From Cutibacterium sp. (GTDB lineage: Bacteria > Actinomycetota > Actinomycetes > Propionibacteriales > Propionibacteriaceae): a stretch of DNA of 64,000 nt. Made by a program: the position numbers and the translations under genes. Positions within the stretch are counted from its first letter, which is position 1, and every line of letters begins with the position of its first letter. The stretch covers positions 140,245 to 204,244 of the forward strand of contig NZ_JAUNEJ010000004.1 of NCBI RefSeq assembly GCF_030525615.1, read 5' to 3'. A model generated the notes under the pieces. It worked only from the letters and a program-made list of their open reading frames with translations. It did no database searches and was not told the DNA's origin. Positions 27,334 to 36,365 of the stretch are shown here, piece after piece.

Positions 27334-27701
27334 CGCCTGACAAGCAATGTTGGGAGGCGGTGGCCGCAGTCCTCACGGGACAGCGGCTCACCGCCCCTGA
27401 CGAACCTGGTTGGCAGGCTGCCGACCTGGTGGAATGGCTGGATGAGCAGGGCTGGTCTGCCTCACGGCTGGTGCAGCGACGTACTGAATGTCAACAAGCC
27501 AGGCGTCCGTGGCCCGATCCGATTCCTGACGATCTGTCCAGCGGACTTGAATTCGCCCGCTATGCAGCGGTGCTGGCCGAGGTTCGGCGGGTCGCTGGGC
27601 TGGACGGGCTGAGTGCGACAGTTCATCGCGGTGCGGTGGTCATCGGGCCGGAGGAGGCTCGTCTGTTGGCCGAACGACCGCCACACAGCGTATTGCACTG
27701 A
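27330..27701 (+). CDS. Small conserved hypothetical protein
   Basis: A 123-residue soluble protein starting at a GTG that overlaps the stop of the UDP-glucose pyrophosphorylase gene, so translation is coupled. It is Trp/Arg-rich (QAADLVEWLDEQGWSASRLV), without signal peptide or motif I know. Normal codon use and operon position support it being real. Function not proposed. Confidence 0.6.
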   Translation: MTPDKQCWEAVAAVLTGQRLTAPDEPGWQAADLVEWLDEQGWSASRLVQRRTECQQARRPWPDPIPDDLSSGLEFARYAAVLAEVRRVAGLDGLSATVHRGAVVIGPEEARLLAERPPHSVLH

Positions 27702-27745
27702 GTCAATTCACTGAACATGGCGGTGGCACGTCACTGACGGTCACG

Positions 27746-28111
27746 TCACTGAATTGGGCGAGAACGCAGCTCGTCACGGATCTCGATGAGCAGTTCTGCA
27801 GTGGTGGGTGCAGCCGGCTCCTCCTTGGTGCGCTTGAGTTTCTTGGTGGCGATCTCCACAGGTTTGATGAGTCCGAAGTAGATAACGAAGGACATTACGA
27901 AGAAGGAGATGACGTCGGTGATGAACGCCCCGACGTGAACCCCGCCAGGGACCCAACCAGAGAAGTTGGGTGTGCCGCCAATCTTGCCGAGAAGGTCCAT
28001 GATGACTGCGGTGAACGATTTGACGACGGTGGAGAATGCGCCGCCGAGGATGAATGCCACGGCGAGTTCAATGAGGTTGCCGCGCATCAGGAAGTCCTTG
28101 AACCCTTTCAC
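27746..28111 (-). CDS. mscL: Large-conductance mechanosensitive channel
   Basis: A 121-residue channel subunit: MKGFKDFLMRGNLIELAVAF at the N-terminus with the Gly-rich first helix (AVAFILGGAFSTVVKS), a periplasmic-type loop, second helix (FITDVISFFVMSFVIYFGLI), and the charged C-terminal helix ending ELLIEIRDELRSR. It opens on membrane stretch to release solutes after osmotic down-shock. Length is slightly short of the usual 130-150. It stands alone, convergent with the preceding hypothetical gene. Confidence 0.97.
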   Translation of the reverse strand: MKGFKDFLMRGNLIELAVAFILGGAFSTVVKSFTAVIMDLLGKIGGTPNFSGWVPGGVHVGAFITDVISFFVMSFVIYFGLIKPVEIATKKLKRTKEEPAAPTTAELLIEIRDELRSRPIQ

Positions 28112-28216
28112 GGGGCTCCTTTCAGGTTGAGTGTGCTGCCCGATGACCTCGGGCCTGTCGAGAATCGTAACGGGACATCACAGGCGCGGCTAAGCCTGTT
28201 CTCGTCAGGTGGGAAC

Positions 28217-28813
28217 TCACTCCACAACCAGTCCCAAGGGCTGTCCCTGGCCAGCAACGGCGATCGTCGCAGCGTCCGCTGACCCGGTGGACACCACCAC
28301 CAATTCCGTGGACGGGGAACCTTCCACGAGTCCGCCCCTGCTGGTCGGCAGGCTGCGGATAATGGCACCACGGGTCAAGACACGTGGAGTTCCGTCCTCG
28401 CCGGCGGATACCACAGACACGCGCTGGCCCACCTGCAACATGGCGACCATGGATGTGTCGGCCAGATGAACCCCCACGAGAGCCTTCCCGGTTCCGACGC
28501 TGGACCCGGACAGCACCGCCGAGGTGGTCAGGATTGTCCCCTCAGTGATGCGAGCCGATGCTTGGCGTCCTTCCACCTGAGCAAGAGTCGCCGTCTCATG
28601 GGGGAGTACGGCTGGGTCTATGCGGACGGTACGCAGGTCAGAGCGCTGAATGGTCTGTCCACCCTCAATGGGATGGGCGGCGACGATGACGTCTCGCCCA
28701 GAGGACGTGGTGGCCATTCCGGGAGACGCCGCAATCACCACCGCGAGTGCTGCGAGGAGAGCAGCCAGCCCCCGTCGATGGCGCGCGACGAGGATGTGCA
28801 GACGGCGGCGCAT
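28217..28813 (-). CDS. SAF-domain protein (CpaB/FlgA-like)
   Basis: About 198 residues: an Arg-rich head, one membrane helix (LAALLAALAVVIAASPGMA), then an extracellular SAF domain, DVIVAAHPIEGGQTIQRSDL and ASARITEGTILTTSAV, which in CpaB/RcpC proteins helps assemble Flp pili and in other actinobacteria is found alone. The open frame runs up to 28915; the ATG at 28813 is chosen because the earlier part looks unlike a leader, but neither has a good ribosome site. No other pilus genes are in the window. Confidence 0.75.
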   Translation of the reverse strand: MRRRLHILVARHRRGLAALLAALAVVIAASPGMATTSSGRDVIVAAHPIEGGQTIQRSDLRTVRIDPAVLPHETATLAQVEGRQASARITEGTILTTSAVLSGSSVGTGKALVGVHLADTSMVAMLQVGQRVSVVSAGEDGTPRVLTRGAIIRSLPTSRGGLVEGSPSTELVVVSTGSADAATIAVAGQGQPLGLVVE

Positions 28814-28970
28814 AGTGGGCTTGTGGTCACGGGTCGATGTCGGTCGTCGAGGGTCCTGGGAGTTCTTCGATGTCAGTCTCACACCAACAGTTATCGTCGG
28901 GGGAGACGAAATCATTCAGTTTTCCACAGGGCAATTTTTATCCACAGACGGTCTCCGGTCTGCCCGGGCC

Positions 28971-29267
28971 TCACGCCGCACTGTCAGAGGTCTTCGTCGT
29001 TGATGAAGACGAAGACGCCGATTCAGTCTTCGTTGAGGAAGAATTCGATGAAGACGAGTTCTCGGAGGTAGCCGCCTCGGAAGCGCCCTTGGTGTGGTTG
29101 TCAGTGGAGTAGAAGCCGGGTCCTTTGAAGACCACTCCCACCGCGCTGAAGACCTTGTGCAGCTCGCCTTCACAGGTAGGGCAGACGGTCAGCGAGGGGT
29201 CGCTGAACTTCTGCACAACCTCAAGGTCACGTCCGCAGTCGTTGCATCGGTATTGGTAGGTGGGCAT
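28971..29267 (-). CDS. FmdB-family zinc-ribbon protein
   Basis: A 98-residue protein. The first 55 residues are an FmdB/CxxC_CXXC_SSSS zinc ribbon: MPTYQYRCNDCG, then VCPTCEGELHKVF and FKGPGFYSTD. The tail of 40 residues is almost all Ser/Thr/Ala with acidic residues. GAGGAG lies just before ATG 29267, so the longer frame to 29405 is rejected. The family is common next to the 5-formyl-THF cyclo-ligase gene in actinobacteria, as here; function unknown. Confidence 0.9.
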   Translation of the reverse strand: MPTYQYRCNDCGRDLEVVQKFSDPSLTVCPTCEGELHKVFSAVGVVFKGPGFYSTDNHTKGASEAATSENSSSSNSSSTKTESASSSSSTTKTSDSAA

Positions 29268-29344
29268 GATCTCCTCGTTCCGGTCGTTGTCGGGCGCCTG
29301 TCGAATGATAGGCGCCTGCCGGGTACCAGGAAACTCCGTGCCGC

Positions 29345-29968
29345 TTACTGACCCAACAAGTGCAGCCCGGTCGGGGCAAGAGCAGCGGTGACAGGCTCGT
29401 CCCACGAATCGTGCGGGACCTCCTCGACGATCTCGTCATCATCGACGACCGCCCACACCGGAACGCCAGGGGACCGCTGGGTAAGGACGCGGTCGTACCA
29501 GCCGCCGCCGACACCGACCCGGTAACCCGCCCGGTCGACCAGTAAGGCTGAACACAGTACGACCTCCGCTTGTGCGATGGCTGAGGCGGGCAGGACCGGT
29601 GCGACTGGTTCAGGGATCTGCCACAGTCCAGTGCGCACGTTCTTGCTGTCGTACCACGCCCAAGCGGGTTCGTGGAGGGGACGACCGTGACCGTCGGTCA
29701 GAACAGGAGCGAGAACCTGTTTTCCCATGGTGACGAGGGTGTCTGCTAGCCCAAGGGTGTCCGGCTCGTCTCCCTGAGACAGGTAAAGGGCGACTTTGTG
29801 GGCCCACAGCAGGCGACTCATGGCGTGTTCGGTGCGTCGATCATCCCGGCTCATTCGGGTTCGATGGTCCACGGTCGCCCGGCGGGCACGACAGCGGCGC
29901 CGAAGCTCCTGCTTGCCGAGCTGAGGATCGTAAGGGTCCTCATTGGCAAGGCTGCGGTGCGTCATCAC
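29345..29968 (-). CDS. 5-formyltetrahydrofolate cyclo-ligase
   Basis: A 207-residue ATP-dependent enzyme turning 5-formyl-THF into 5,10-methenyl-THF. Evidence: GKQELRRRCRARR at the N-terminus (the KxxLR(x) motif), MGKQVLAPVL, and the C-terminal signature RVGVGGGWYDRVL with substrate/Mg residues. It is the first gene of a leftward pair with FmdB, divergent from the Glp gene. A small hairpin (GGCGCCT/AGGCGCC, 29293-29316) follows its stop. Confidence 0.93.
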   Translation of the reverse strand: MMTHRSLANEDPYDPQLGKQELRRRCRARRATVDHRTRMSRDDRRTEHAMSRLLWAHKVALYLSQGDEPDTLGLADTLVTMGKQVLAPVLTDGHGRPLHEPAWAWYDSKNVRTGLWQIPEPVAPVLPASAIAQAEVVLCSALLVDRAGYRVGVGGGWYDRVLTQRSPGVPVWAVVDDDEIVEEVPHDSWDEPVTAALAPTGLHLLGQ

Positions 29969-30036
29969 GCCCTCATGCTATGCCCCTCGCCGAGTCGCTG
30001 CCGGGCAGACAGTGCAATGACCTCTAGGGTGATGAC

Positions 30037-31344
30037 ATGGCGTTGTTCCATAAAAAGAAGCAGGTCGATGTCCCGGAGCCTGAGGAGGAACCTCTCAGCC
30101 TGCCGGGAGCACCGGAGACGGATATGTCCGGGCGTCGTTCAATCGGCGATCATCGCGATTACCTGTGCAGCCTCGTGCAGGCTGTCCCTCCGGTAGCCAT
30201 GGATCTGCCGCGAGCTGTTGGGCTGGCAGTCTGTGAGGACATTCACGCCCCTCATGACGTTCCGGTGGTGACGACCGCAAGTATGGACGGCTACGCCCTC
30301 GATTCTTCGTCTACCAGAATGGCTGGTCGTCCCGGTGCCCTGGAGGTCCAGGTTGACCGTCATCCGCCCACCCCGGTAACTCCGGGCACTGCTGTACGCG
30401 TCATGGCCGGGTCGCTGTTGCCGGAGGGTACCGACTGTGTCCTGCCTTTGGACCTGCTCGACGTTGACGGTGACATCGTGTTGTTTTCTCCAGTCAAGAG
30501 GTGGGCCGGGACCTGCCTTGCCGGTTCGGACTATGGCACCGGAGAGGTTCTGGTGCGCAATGGGACGATCTTGCACCCCGGGATCATTTCGATGCTTGCC
30601 TCGGCAGGAATTGACGAGGTTTTCGTCAGGCCACGTCCCAAAGTCACCATCATCGCAGTGCGTGCGGATGAGGATCAGCGCGCGGAGATCGAGAGGCGTG
30701 CTCTGGCCAACGGCGCCCAAGAGATCGCGTCCCTCGACGCGACGGCTGCAGCCATCGAATCGGCCACCCGAGCCCTCGACGCTGATGTGACTATCACCTT
30801 CACCAACACCACGAGCGACACGGAAATAACGCGGTTGGTGACGAATGCCGCTCATGGTGCTGATCTGGTTCTGGCTACCAGCGACCGTATGGCTGATGGG
30901 CAGCAGGACCTTGTGTCGTCGATATTGCCGCGGATGGGCGGTACCGACTTTGCCAGAATTGCGATGGAGCCGGGGGCCAATCAGGGGTTCGCCCTGATCG
31001 ACCCGAGCTTGGTGCCCCTCGTCGTCTTGCCGGCCGGTCCCGGACCGGCTCTCATGTCATTCCTGGCTTTCGTGTGTCCCTTGCTGCGCAAGCTGTCAGG
31101 ACTTCCCCAGGCTGACGTGATTAGGGCCGAGACCGATCGACCGATTGCCCGGCACCCAGACTCCACCACTTTCGTTGCAGCGCGTCTGGCTCGGGTGGGG
31201 GGTCGCCCGGTGCTGAGTCGAGCAGGAATGGGAGATGTCACCCACACGGTTGACCTGGCAATGGCCGACGCGATCGCCGTCGTTGAGGCCGGCGATGAGC
31301 CAGTTCCAACGGGTATGCCGTTAATGTGCTGGCGGTTGAGGTGA
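30037..31344 (+). CDS. MoeA-like protein, probable Glp cell-division factor
   Basis: A 435-residue protein with the MoeA/gephyrin-E layout: N-terminal block VTTASMDGYALDSS, beta-barrel with GTAVRVMAGSLLPEGTDCVL, MogA-like domain, and domain IV. Key enzyme motifs are changed: the GGxSxG-x2-D loop reads TSDRMADGQQD, and the LPGNP loop reads LPAGPGPALMSF. No other molybdenum-cofactor genes are nearby. It is followed by a GNAT gene and a SepX/GLPR-type membrane protein. In Corynebacterium glutamicum that neighbour set encodes Glp, a MoeA paralogue that binds FtsZ, and its membrane receptor GLPR. I infer the same here; a molybdopterin molybdotransferase is the alternative. Confidence 0.8.
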   Translation: MALFHKKKQVDVPEPEEEPLSLPGAPETDMSGRRSIGDHRDYLCSLVQAVPPVAMDLPRAVGLAVCEDIHAPHDVPVVTTASMDGYALDSSSTRMAGRPGALEVQVDRHPPTPVTPGTAVRVMAGSLLPEGTDCVLPLDLLDVDGDIVLFSPVKRWAGTCLAGSDYGTGEVLVRNGTILHPGIISMLASAGIDEVFVRPRPKVTIIAVRADEDQRAEIERRALANGAQEIASLDATAAAIESATRALDADVTITFTNTTSDTEITRLVTNAAHGADLVLATSDRMADGQQDLVSSILPRMGGTDFARIAMEPGANQGFALIDPSLVPLVVLPAGPGPALMSFLAFVCPLLRKLSGLPQADVIRAETDRPIARHPDSTTFVAARLARVGGRPVLSRAGMGDVTHTVDLAMADAIAVVEAGDEPVPTGMPLMCWRLR

Positions 31345-31348
31345 CGCC

Positions 31349-32056
31349 ATGAGCACATCTCGTCTGCCCTGGGGGGTGACGATGCCCCGCCGTCACCATT
31401 GGCCGGTGACATTGCAGGCTGGCGGGGTGGTTCTGCGTCCCATGCGGCGAGCTGACGAGGTGAGATGGACGACGACGCGCGAACTGGACTGGGACTGGCT
31501 TGGCCCTTGGGAAGCAACCAAACCACCGGGGTCCCACGAGCATGTCGGTGGATATCTCGCGATGATCGCGAAAAACCGGAAACGTGCCAAGGAGGGCAGC
31601 AGCCTGCCGTGGGCGATTGGGTGGGACGACAGGTGGCCTGAACACCCGGCGATCAACCGCGCCACCACGCCGCTCATTGGTCAGTTGACGGTGTCGTCGA
31701 TTTCCTTGGGATCAGCAATGTCATGCTCGATGGGTTATTGGGTGGCGTCGGCCCATGCGGGCAAAGGTGTCGTGCCGACAGCGGTGGCCTTGGCGTGCGA
31801 CTACGTCTTTGGGGTGATGGGATTACATCGAGTCGAAATCTGCGTGCGTCCTGAGAACACCAAGAGTCTGCGAGTGGTGGAGAAACTCGGCATGACAGAG
31901 GAAGGGCTGCGGCCCGCTTACCTGCATATTGACGGCCAGTGGCGCGATCACCGGGTTTTCCGTCTGCTGGCTGACGATTACCCTGACGGTGTGTTGCGTC
32001 ACTACCTCACCAACCACCTTTTGCCGGGGTCCACCCTGGGAGCGAACGAGGCTTAA
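31349..32056 (+). CDS. GNAT acetyltransferase, RimJ/RimL-like
   Basis: A 235-residue N-acetyltransferase: VVLRPMRRADEVRW at the start of the fold, the AcCoA block WVASAHAGKGVVPTAVALAC, GLHRVEICVRPENTKSLRVV and LGMTEEGLRP. It resembles ribosomal-protein Ser/Ala acetyltransferases. GAGGTGA precedes ATG 31349, four bases after the Glp stop. The order Glp - RimJ-like - SepX/GLPR is kept across many actinobacteria; why an acetyltransferase is included is not known. Confidence 0.9.
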   Translation: MSTSRLPWGVTMPRRHHWPVTLQAGGVVLRPMRRADEVRWTTTRELDWDWLGPWEATKPPGSHEHVGGYLAMIAKNRKRAKEGSSLPWAIGWDDRWPEHPAINRATTPLIGQLTVSSISLGSAMSCSMGYWVASAHAGKGVVPTAVALACDYVFGVMGLHRVEICVRPENTKSLRVVEKLGMTEEGLRPAYLHIDGQWRDHRVFRLLADDYPDGVLRHYLTNHLLPGSTLGANEA

Positions 32057-32137
32057 ACAACATTGTTGTAATTCGTTTCCCGACACTCCGCGTCTGGTGC
32101 GCGCGACGCGCCGAACAAGGCCCGTAGCGTTTACCTC

Positions 32138-32932
32138 GTGCAAGCCGTCCAAGCCCTTCTCATCGCCATTGTCCTCGTGGGATGGATCGCCTATCTCGTC
32201 CCCATGATCGTCAGTCACCGACGTTCCCACGAGGTTCCTGACGATCAGCGCGATGATTTTCCCGACACCATGAGCGTGGTGTCTCGAGGCTCCTGCACGG
32301 TCACTCCTGACGAGATCGATGAGGGGCCAGAGGTGGAGTTGTCCACCCCCTACACCAGGTCGTATGCCCGTCGAGAATTGAGGCGTTCCTGGGCGGTGGC
32401 AGCTAAGCGACGGATGGTGACCATGCTGGTGTTGCTGACCTTGACGGTGCTCTTCACGGTGCTTGCCATCGTCGGGGTCACCCCGTGGTGGCTGGTGGCG
32501 GTCTTTGGTGGTCTACTGGTCGGTTTCTTCGCGGTGGCGCGGTGGTCCGTAGTCGCTATGGGGAAGCGTTTTGATCGCCGCTACGCGCTCATTAACGAGG
32601 GATGGGACGAAGAGACCGTTGTCCTGGAGGTGAAGACGGAACCCTTTCGTCCCGGTAACGAGTCGACCTCCTGGACAGTCGATCTCGGTCGTCCAGTGAC
32701 CACTCCGGAAGGTTCGTTGTGGGACGACGTGGTCGTTACGGCTCCCACCTACGTCTCAACTCCTCTTAGCGCCCGGACAGTTCGCACGATCGATCTTTCC
32801 GCTCCCGGGCCGGTTCCCGGCCAGGTCGACACCCCGGTCGTTGCTGAAGAGCCGGTCGAAGGGTGCGAGGAGGAGCAGGTTTCGCAGATTCACGAGGGTC
32901 CTTCTGGGGTCGTTCGAGCTGCGTCAGCCTGA
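32138..32932 (+). CDS. SepX/GLPR-type cell-division membrane protein
   Basis: A 264-residue protein: an N-terminal membrane helix (ALLIAIVLVGWIAYLVPMIV) followed by the family block VSHRRSHEVPDDQRDDFPDT and MSVVSRGS, an Arg-rich region (RSYARRELRRSWAVAAKRRM), then two further helices (MLVLLTLTVLFTVLAIVGV and WWLVAVFGGLLVGFFAV) and a polar tail. The N-terminal pattern is that of GlpR/SepX in corynebacteria and streptomycetes, which bind the MoeA-like Glp and influence FtsZ rings or septation. The name rests on this pattern and on the neighbours. Confidence 0.82.
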   Translation: MQAVQALLIAIVLVGWIAYLVPMIVSHRRSHEVPDDQRDDFPDTMSVVSRGSCTVTPDEIDEGPEVELSTPYTRSYARRELRRSWAVAAKRRMVTMLVLLTLTVLFTVLAIVGVTPWWLVAVFGGLLVGFFAVARWSVVAMGKRFDRRYALINEGWDEETVVLEVKTEPFRPGNESTSWTVDLGRPVTTPEGSLWDDVVVTAPTYVSTPLSARTVRTIDLSAPGPVPGQVDTPVVAEEPVEGCEEEQVSQIHEGPSGVVRAASA

Positions 32933-33171
32933 GTACTGTTTCAGGCGAGTATCCACGAACGAGGTCTTTGACGGCCTGGTTGTGGTTGCTGGTTGGGCGT
33001 GGGCAGGGTTGGCGCAGGGGAGTCTGCCAGATGAGGCTGTGAATATCGATGGCTCAGGGGGTGTGTGGCTCCCGGTGGGAGAGCAGGAGCAACCCGGAAC
33101 GGGAGAGGTTCACGCTAGCCAGTCGGGGAGTGACGCGGGTCGCTCAGATGTGGTAGCGTAACCGCGTTGTT

Positions 33172-33244
33172 GGGGCATTGGCGCAGTTGGTAGCGCGTCT
33201 CGTTCGCAATGAGAAGGTCAGGGGTTCGAATCCCCTATGCTCCA
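33172..33244 (+). tRNA. tRNA-Ala (CGC)
   Basis: Acceptor GGGGCAT/ATGCTCC contains the G3-U70 pair that identifies tRNA-Ala. D-stem GCGC/GCGC, anticodon stem TCTCG/TGAGA around TTCGCAA (anticodon CGC), T-arm AGGGG-TTCGAAT-CCCCT, discriminator A. CCA is not encoded (CCG follows). Confidence 0.96.
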
Positions 33245-33251
33245 CCGGTTT

Positions 33252-33295
33252 CACTCTGCTGTTAATACATTTTGGCGGCAGAGTGGATTTTGTTT
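33252..33295 (+). terminator. Terminator after tRNA-Ala
   Basis: CACTCTGC (33252-33259) pairs with GCAGAGTG (33278-33285), followed by GATTTTGTTTT. Confidence 0.8.
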
Positions 33296-33683
33296 TAGGG
33301 AGGGTTTTGCCCTAGGTGTAGTCGTGCATGACGTTGCTGACGCCTGTGGGTAATAGAGTGGCGGATGGCTGGAACACGTGCGTGGCACAGCGTCGGAGTT
33401 GGGCAACGTGGCCTACGACGTCACGGTGACTACTGGACGCCGGCAGATTCACCCCTGTCTACATCCTCAAGTATGAACAGCCGTTTCCTTGGATTCAGTT
33501 GTGCCAGGTTTGCACGGCGCTGATATGTAAATGTGGCGCAACTTGACAGTAGGGGGAGGCCCGATCGCCACACCGTCACCCGTACACCCTCAAGCTCGAA
33601 GGACCCGACGGCTCACCATCGTGTCGAGAGGCTGCTCTTCGTGTCATTTAGGCACCAGCGTCATAAACCACGATACTTCGTAG
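33296..33683. other. Gene-free stretch between tRNA-Ala and corA
   Basis: Nothing convincing is coded here. A 52-codon frame (33365-33523, MAGTRAWHSVGVG onward) and a 69-codon frame (33533-33742) have no ribosome site and no recognisable sequence; the second runs into corA on the other strand. The stretch lies just after a tRNA 3' end, a common integration site, but I see no repeat of the tRNA end and no integrase. Confidence 0.5.
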
Positions 33684-34772
33684 CTACAACCAGTTCTTCT
33701 TATGGAAGACCACGTACAAGATCACCCCGGAGGCCACCATGATGAGCAGGCAGTACAGGTAGCCGTATTTCCAGTGCAGTTCCGGCATGTAGTCGAAGTT
33801 CATGCCGTAGATCGAGCCTATAAGGGTAGGCACGACGAGAATGGCAGCCCATCCGGAGATGATCTTGACCTCTTCGTTGGAACGCTGGTCGACCAGGGTC
33901 GCATTGACCGTCAGGATTTGGGTTAACACTTCTCGAATGTCAGTGATCTGGGAGGAGATCCGAGCCAAGTGGTCGGCGACGTCAGCCAGGTAGGCCTGCA
34001 GCTCGGGCGGGACTTGGTGCTTGGCTGACCCAGCGCGCAGTGCGGCGATGATCGGGATGAGCGGGTTGGTGGCGTGCTGTAGGTCGATGGCCTCGCGAGA
34101 CAAGCGGTAGATACGTTCGGGGGCTGCGGAGTCCCCGCTGAAGACCTGCCTTTCAATCTGCTCGATGTCGAACTGGATACCGCTGATGACTGGGAAGGTC
34201 TGGTCAACAACACCGTCGAGGACGGTGTAGAGCACCGACTCTGGACCATGCCGCAGAAGCTCTGGAGAGCTGGGGAGACGCGGTGTCCACCTCAGGCTGG
34301 ACAGTTCGTCAGGGATGCGCTGGACAATGACGACGACGCAGTTTTTCTGTTTGATGACCTCGGCTTCGACGAAGGCGACATCCTCCATCGAGTCGATGTA
34401 GAACGGCGGGTGCAGCACCAAGAACAGGGCGTCTCCGTGGCGCTCCAGCTTAGGACGCTGGTGGCCTTCCACCAGGTCCTCTGCCAGCAGCGGATCGAGA
34501 TGCATGAGGTCAACAAGGCGCTTGATTTGGGTCCGGTTGGGGCTCTGTTCAACGATGATTCCCAGCCGCTCGGGATGGCCGTCGAGCCAGGACAGCGTGG
34601 TCTCAACATCAGGTTGATGTTCCGGATCTGCTGGAACTCCCTGCTGGAACCATTTGATGTCGACGACGCCAGGTTTAGTGTCGGCGATGGGTCCGGTCGC
34701 CACCGGCGAGACTCCGCCACGGGTCCTCGCGCTGGTCGACGCGGTGTTTCTGGGCTGAAACGTTGCTGCCAT
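33684..34772 (-). CDS. corA: CorA magnesium/cobalt transporter
   Basis: A 362-residue protein of the CorA family, a pentameric Mg2+ channel. The soluble domain fills residues 1-300; two membrane helices close the protein, with the signature YGMNF in GSIYGMNFDYMPEL between them and a basic end FHKKNWL. GGAGGAGG precedes ATG 34772; the ATG-like start at 34802 is not supported. It follows uraA on the same strand with 32 bases between, so they may be co-transcribed, and no Mg-sensing leader was seen. Confidence 0.94.
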   Translation of the reverse strand: MAATFQPRNTASTSARTRGGVSPVATGPIADTKPGVVDIKWFQQGVPADPEHQPDVETTLSWLDGHPERLGIIVEQSPNRTQIKRLVDLMHLDPLLAEDLVEGHQRPKLERHGDALFLVLHPPFYIDSMEDVAFVEAEVIKQKNCVVVIVQRIPDELSSLRWTPRLPSSPELLRHGPESVLYTVLDGVVDQTFPVISGIQFDIEQIERQVFSGDSAAPERIYRLSREAIDLQHATNPLIPIIAALRAGSAKHQVPPELQAYLADVADHLARISSQITDIREVLTQILTVNATLVDQRSNEEVKIISGWAAILVVPTLIGSIYGMNFDYMPELHWKYGYLYCLLIMVASGVILYVVFHKKNWL

Positions 34773-34804
34773 GGATCGCCTCCTCCGACATCTGGATCGC
34801 AAGC

Positions 34805-36289
34805 CTAGTGCTTACGGTGTTGGTCCCTCTCGGCACGAGGGTGTTTGTCGGCAGTGTCGTGGTCAACGTACATGCCAGGAGTATCGAGAATGATGTTCGT
34901 GCCTCCGGCCGCGTCGGACAGTTCATGGGGTGCCAGCCATTTGGCAAGGTGGTAGACGCCGACGGTGACGATGGTACCCAGGGCGATACCGCCGAGGGTG
35001 AAAGAGTCGCTGAACTTCAGCGAGACGTCACCGACACCGATGATGATTCCGGCCGCCACCGGGACGAGATTCACCGGATTGCCGAAGTCGACGTCGTTCT
35101 CTTTCCAGATCTTGGCACCAAGCAAGCCAATCATCCCGTAAAGGACCACGGTAATGCCGCCGAGGACACCACCTGGGGTCGCCGAGATGACGGCCCCGAA
35201 CTTGGGAGAGAAACCAAAGAGGATCGCCACAATTGCCGCCACCACATATGCAGCAGTGGAATACACCCTCGTTGCGGCCATGACACCGATGTTCTCTGAA
35301 TAAGTTGTCGTCGGACCAGCACCGAGGAAAGTGGCCAACACCGACGTTGCACCGTCAGCAGCCACGGCCCGCCCCACCTGATGATCGAGGTTCTTGCCGG
35401 TCATCTCGGCGACAGCCTTGACGTGGCCGGTGTTTTCGGCAATGAGGGCGATGACCACCGGCAAAGCCAGCAGGATGAAGGCCAGATGGAAAGCTGGCAG
35501 GTGGAATCCCACCACGTTGGTAGCCGCGTAATGGGACCCGTTTTGGGCCTGCGGCAGGTACTTCCAGGCGTCCAGGTTCGTCACCGGGGGCAGACCAATC
35601 CACGCTGACTCATGGACGGCTGACCAATCCACACGCGGGGCGACGCTGCCATCGGCGTGATGTAGTGGGCCAAAGACGAGGTCCTCAATCCACGACAGCA
35701 CGTAACCGATGACGAGAGCCACGAAGATGGCAATGCGGGAGATGAATCCGCGCGGCCCCACCGACAGTGCAATGACGAGCAGCATGACGATGAGTGCGGT
35801 CCACTGGTCGGTGGGCCAATAGGTCTTGGCAACCACCGGAGCCAGGTTAAAGCCGATGAGCATGACGACAGCCCCGGTCACCGTCGGCGGCAGCACCTTG
35901 TGTACCACCCGTGAGCCGGCGGCCTGAATGATGATGCCGCAGATTAAGAGGGTTAGGCCCACGCACAACAAAGCGCCCGAAACGTCGTTAGGCCCGCCTC
36001 CTGACGCATAGATGGCGGTCGCTACCCCTGGGAATGCTGCCGAGGAGCCGAGATAGGACGGCACTTCATGCTTGGTGACGAAGATAAAAACGAGGGTGGC
36101 GACACCTGACATCATGACTGCCAGCTGCGGGTTGAGACCCATGAGGACTGGGAAGACGAAAGTTGCCCCAAACATGGCGACGACATGCTGGGCACCCAGC
36201 CCGACGGTGCGTCCCCATCCCAGTCTTTCGTCAGGGGCCACCACCTCACCTGGTCCTAGTACACCGCCGTTGTGCAGTTTCCAGATCAT
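34805..36289 (-). CDS. uraA: Uracil/xanthine permease, NCS2 family
   Basis: A 494-residue transporter with about 14 membrane segments, of the UraA/PyrP subgroup: GLGAQHVVAMFGATFVFPVL (helix 1 with the substrate-binding motif), ATAIYASGG, the IALIAENTGHVKAVAEMTG block with the Glu and Asn/Gly typical for the uracil site, and GAGPTTTYSENIGVMAATRV. It should import uracil with protons. The window holds a second NCS2 permease of the purine subgroup (15215). Substrate by family only; a xanthine transporter is possible. Confidence 0.92.
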   Translation of the reverse strand: MIWKLHNGGVLGPGEVVAPDERLGWGRTVGLGAQHVVAMFGATFVFPVLMGLNPQLAVMMSGVATLVFIFVTKHEVPSYLGSSAAFPGVATAIYASGGGPNDVSGALLCVGLTLLICGIIIQAAGSRVVHKVLPPTVTGAVVMLIGFNLAPVVAKTYWPTDQWTALIVMLLVIALSVGPRGFISRIAIFVALVIGYVLSWIEDLVFGPLHHADGSVAPRVDWSAVHESAWIGLPPVTNLDAWKYLPQAQNGSHYAATNVVGFHLPAFHLAFILLALPVVIALIAENTGHVKAVAEMTGKNLDHQVGRAVAADGATSVLATFLGAGPTTTYSENIGVMAATRVYSTAAYVVAAIVAILFGFSPKFGAVISATPGGVLGGITVVLYGMIGLLGAKIWKENDVDFGNPVNLVPVAAGIIIGVGDVSLKFSDSFTLGGIALGTIVTVGVYHLAKWLAPHELSDAAGGTNIILDTPGMYVDHDTADKHPRAERDQHRKH

Positions 36290-36365
36290 GGGCGTCCTTC
36301 CGGGTTGGTTCCCTTCCGGACTCTCAGCGTATCGTTTTGACGATCTCCGGCTTCCGGCGGCCGGT

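Noticed and set aside
28293..28813. Flp pilus locus suggested by the SAF/CpaB-like protein
   Set aside because: No CpaA, CpaF, TadB or Flp pilin genes nearby; a lone SAF protein is common in actinobacteria.
33533..33742. 69-codon plus frame after tRNA-Ala
   Set aside because: No ribosome site, no recognisable residues, and it runs into corA on the other strand.
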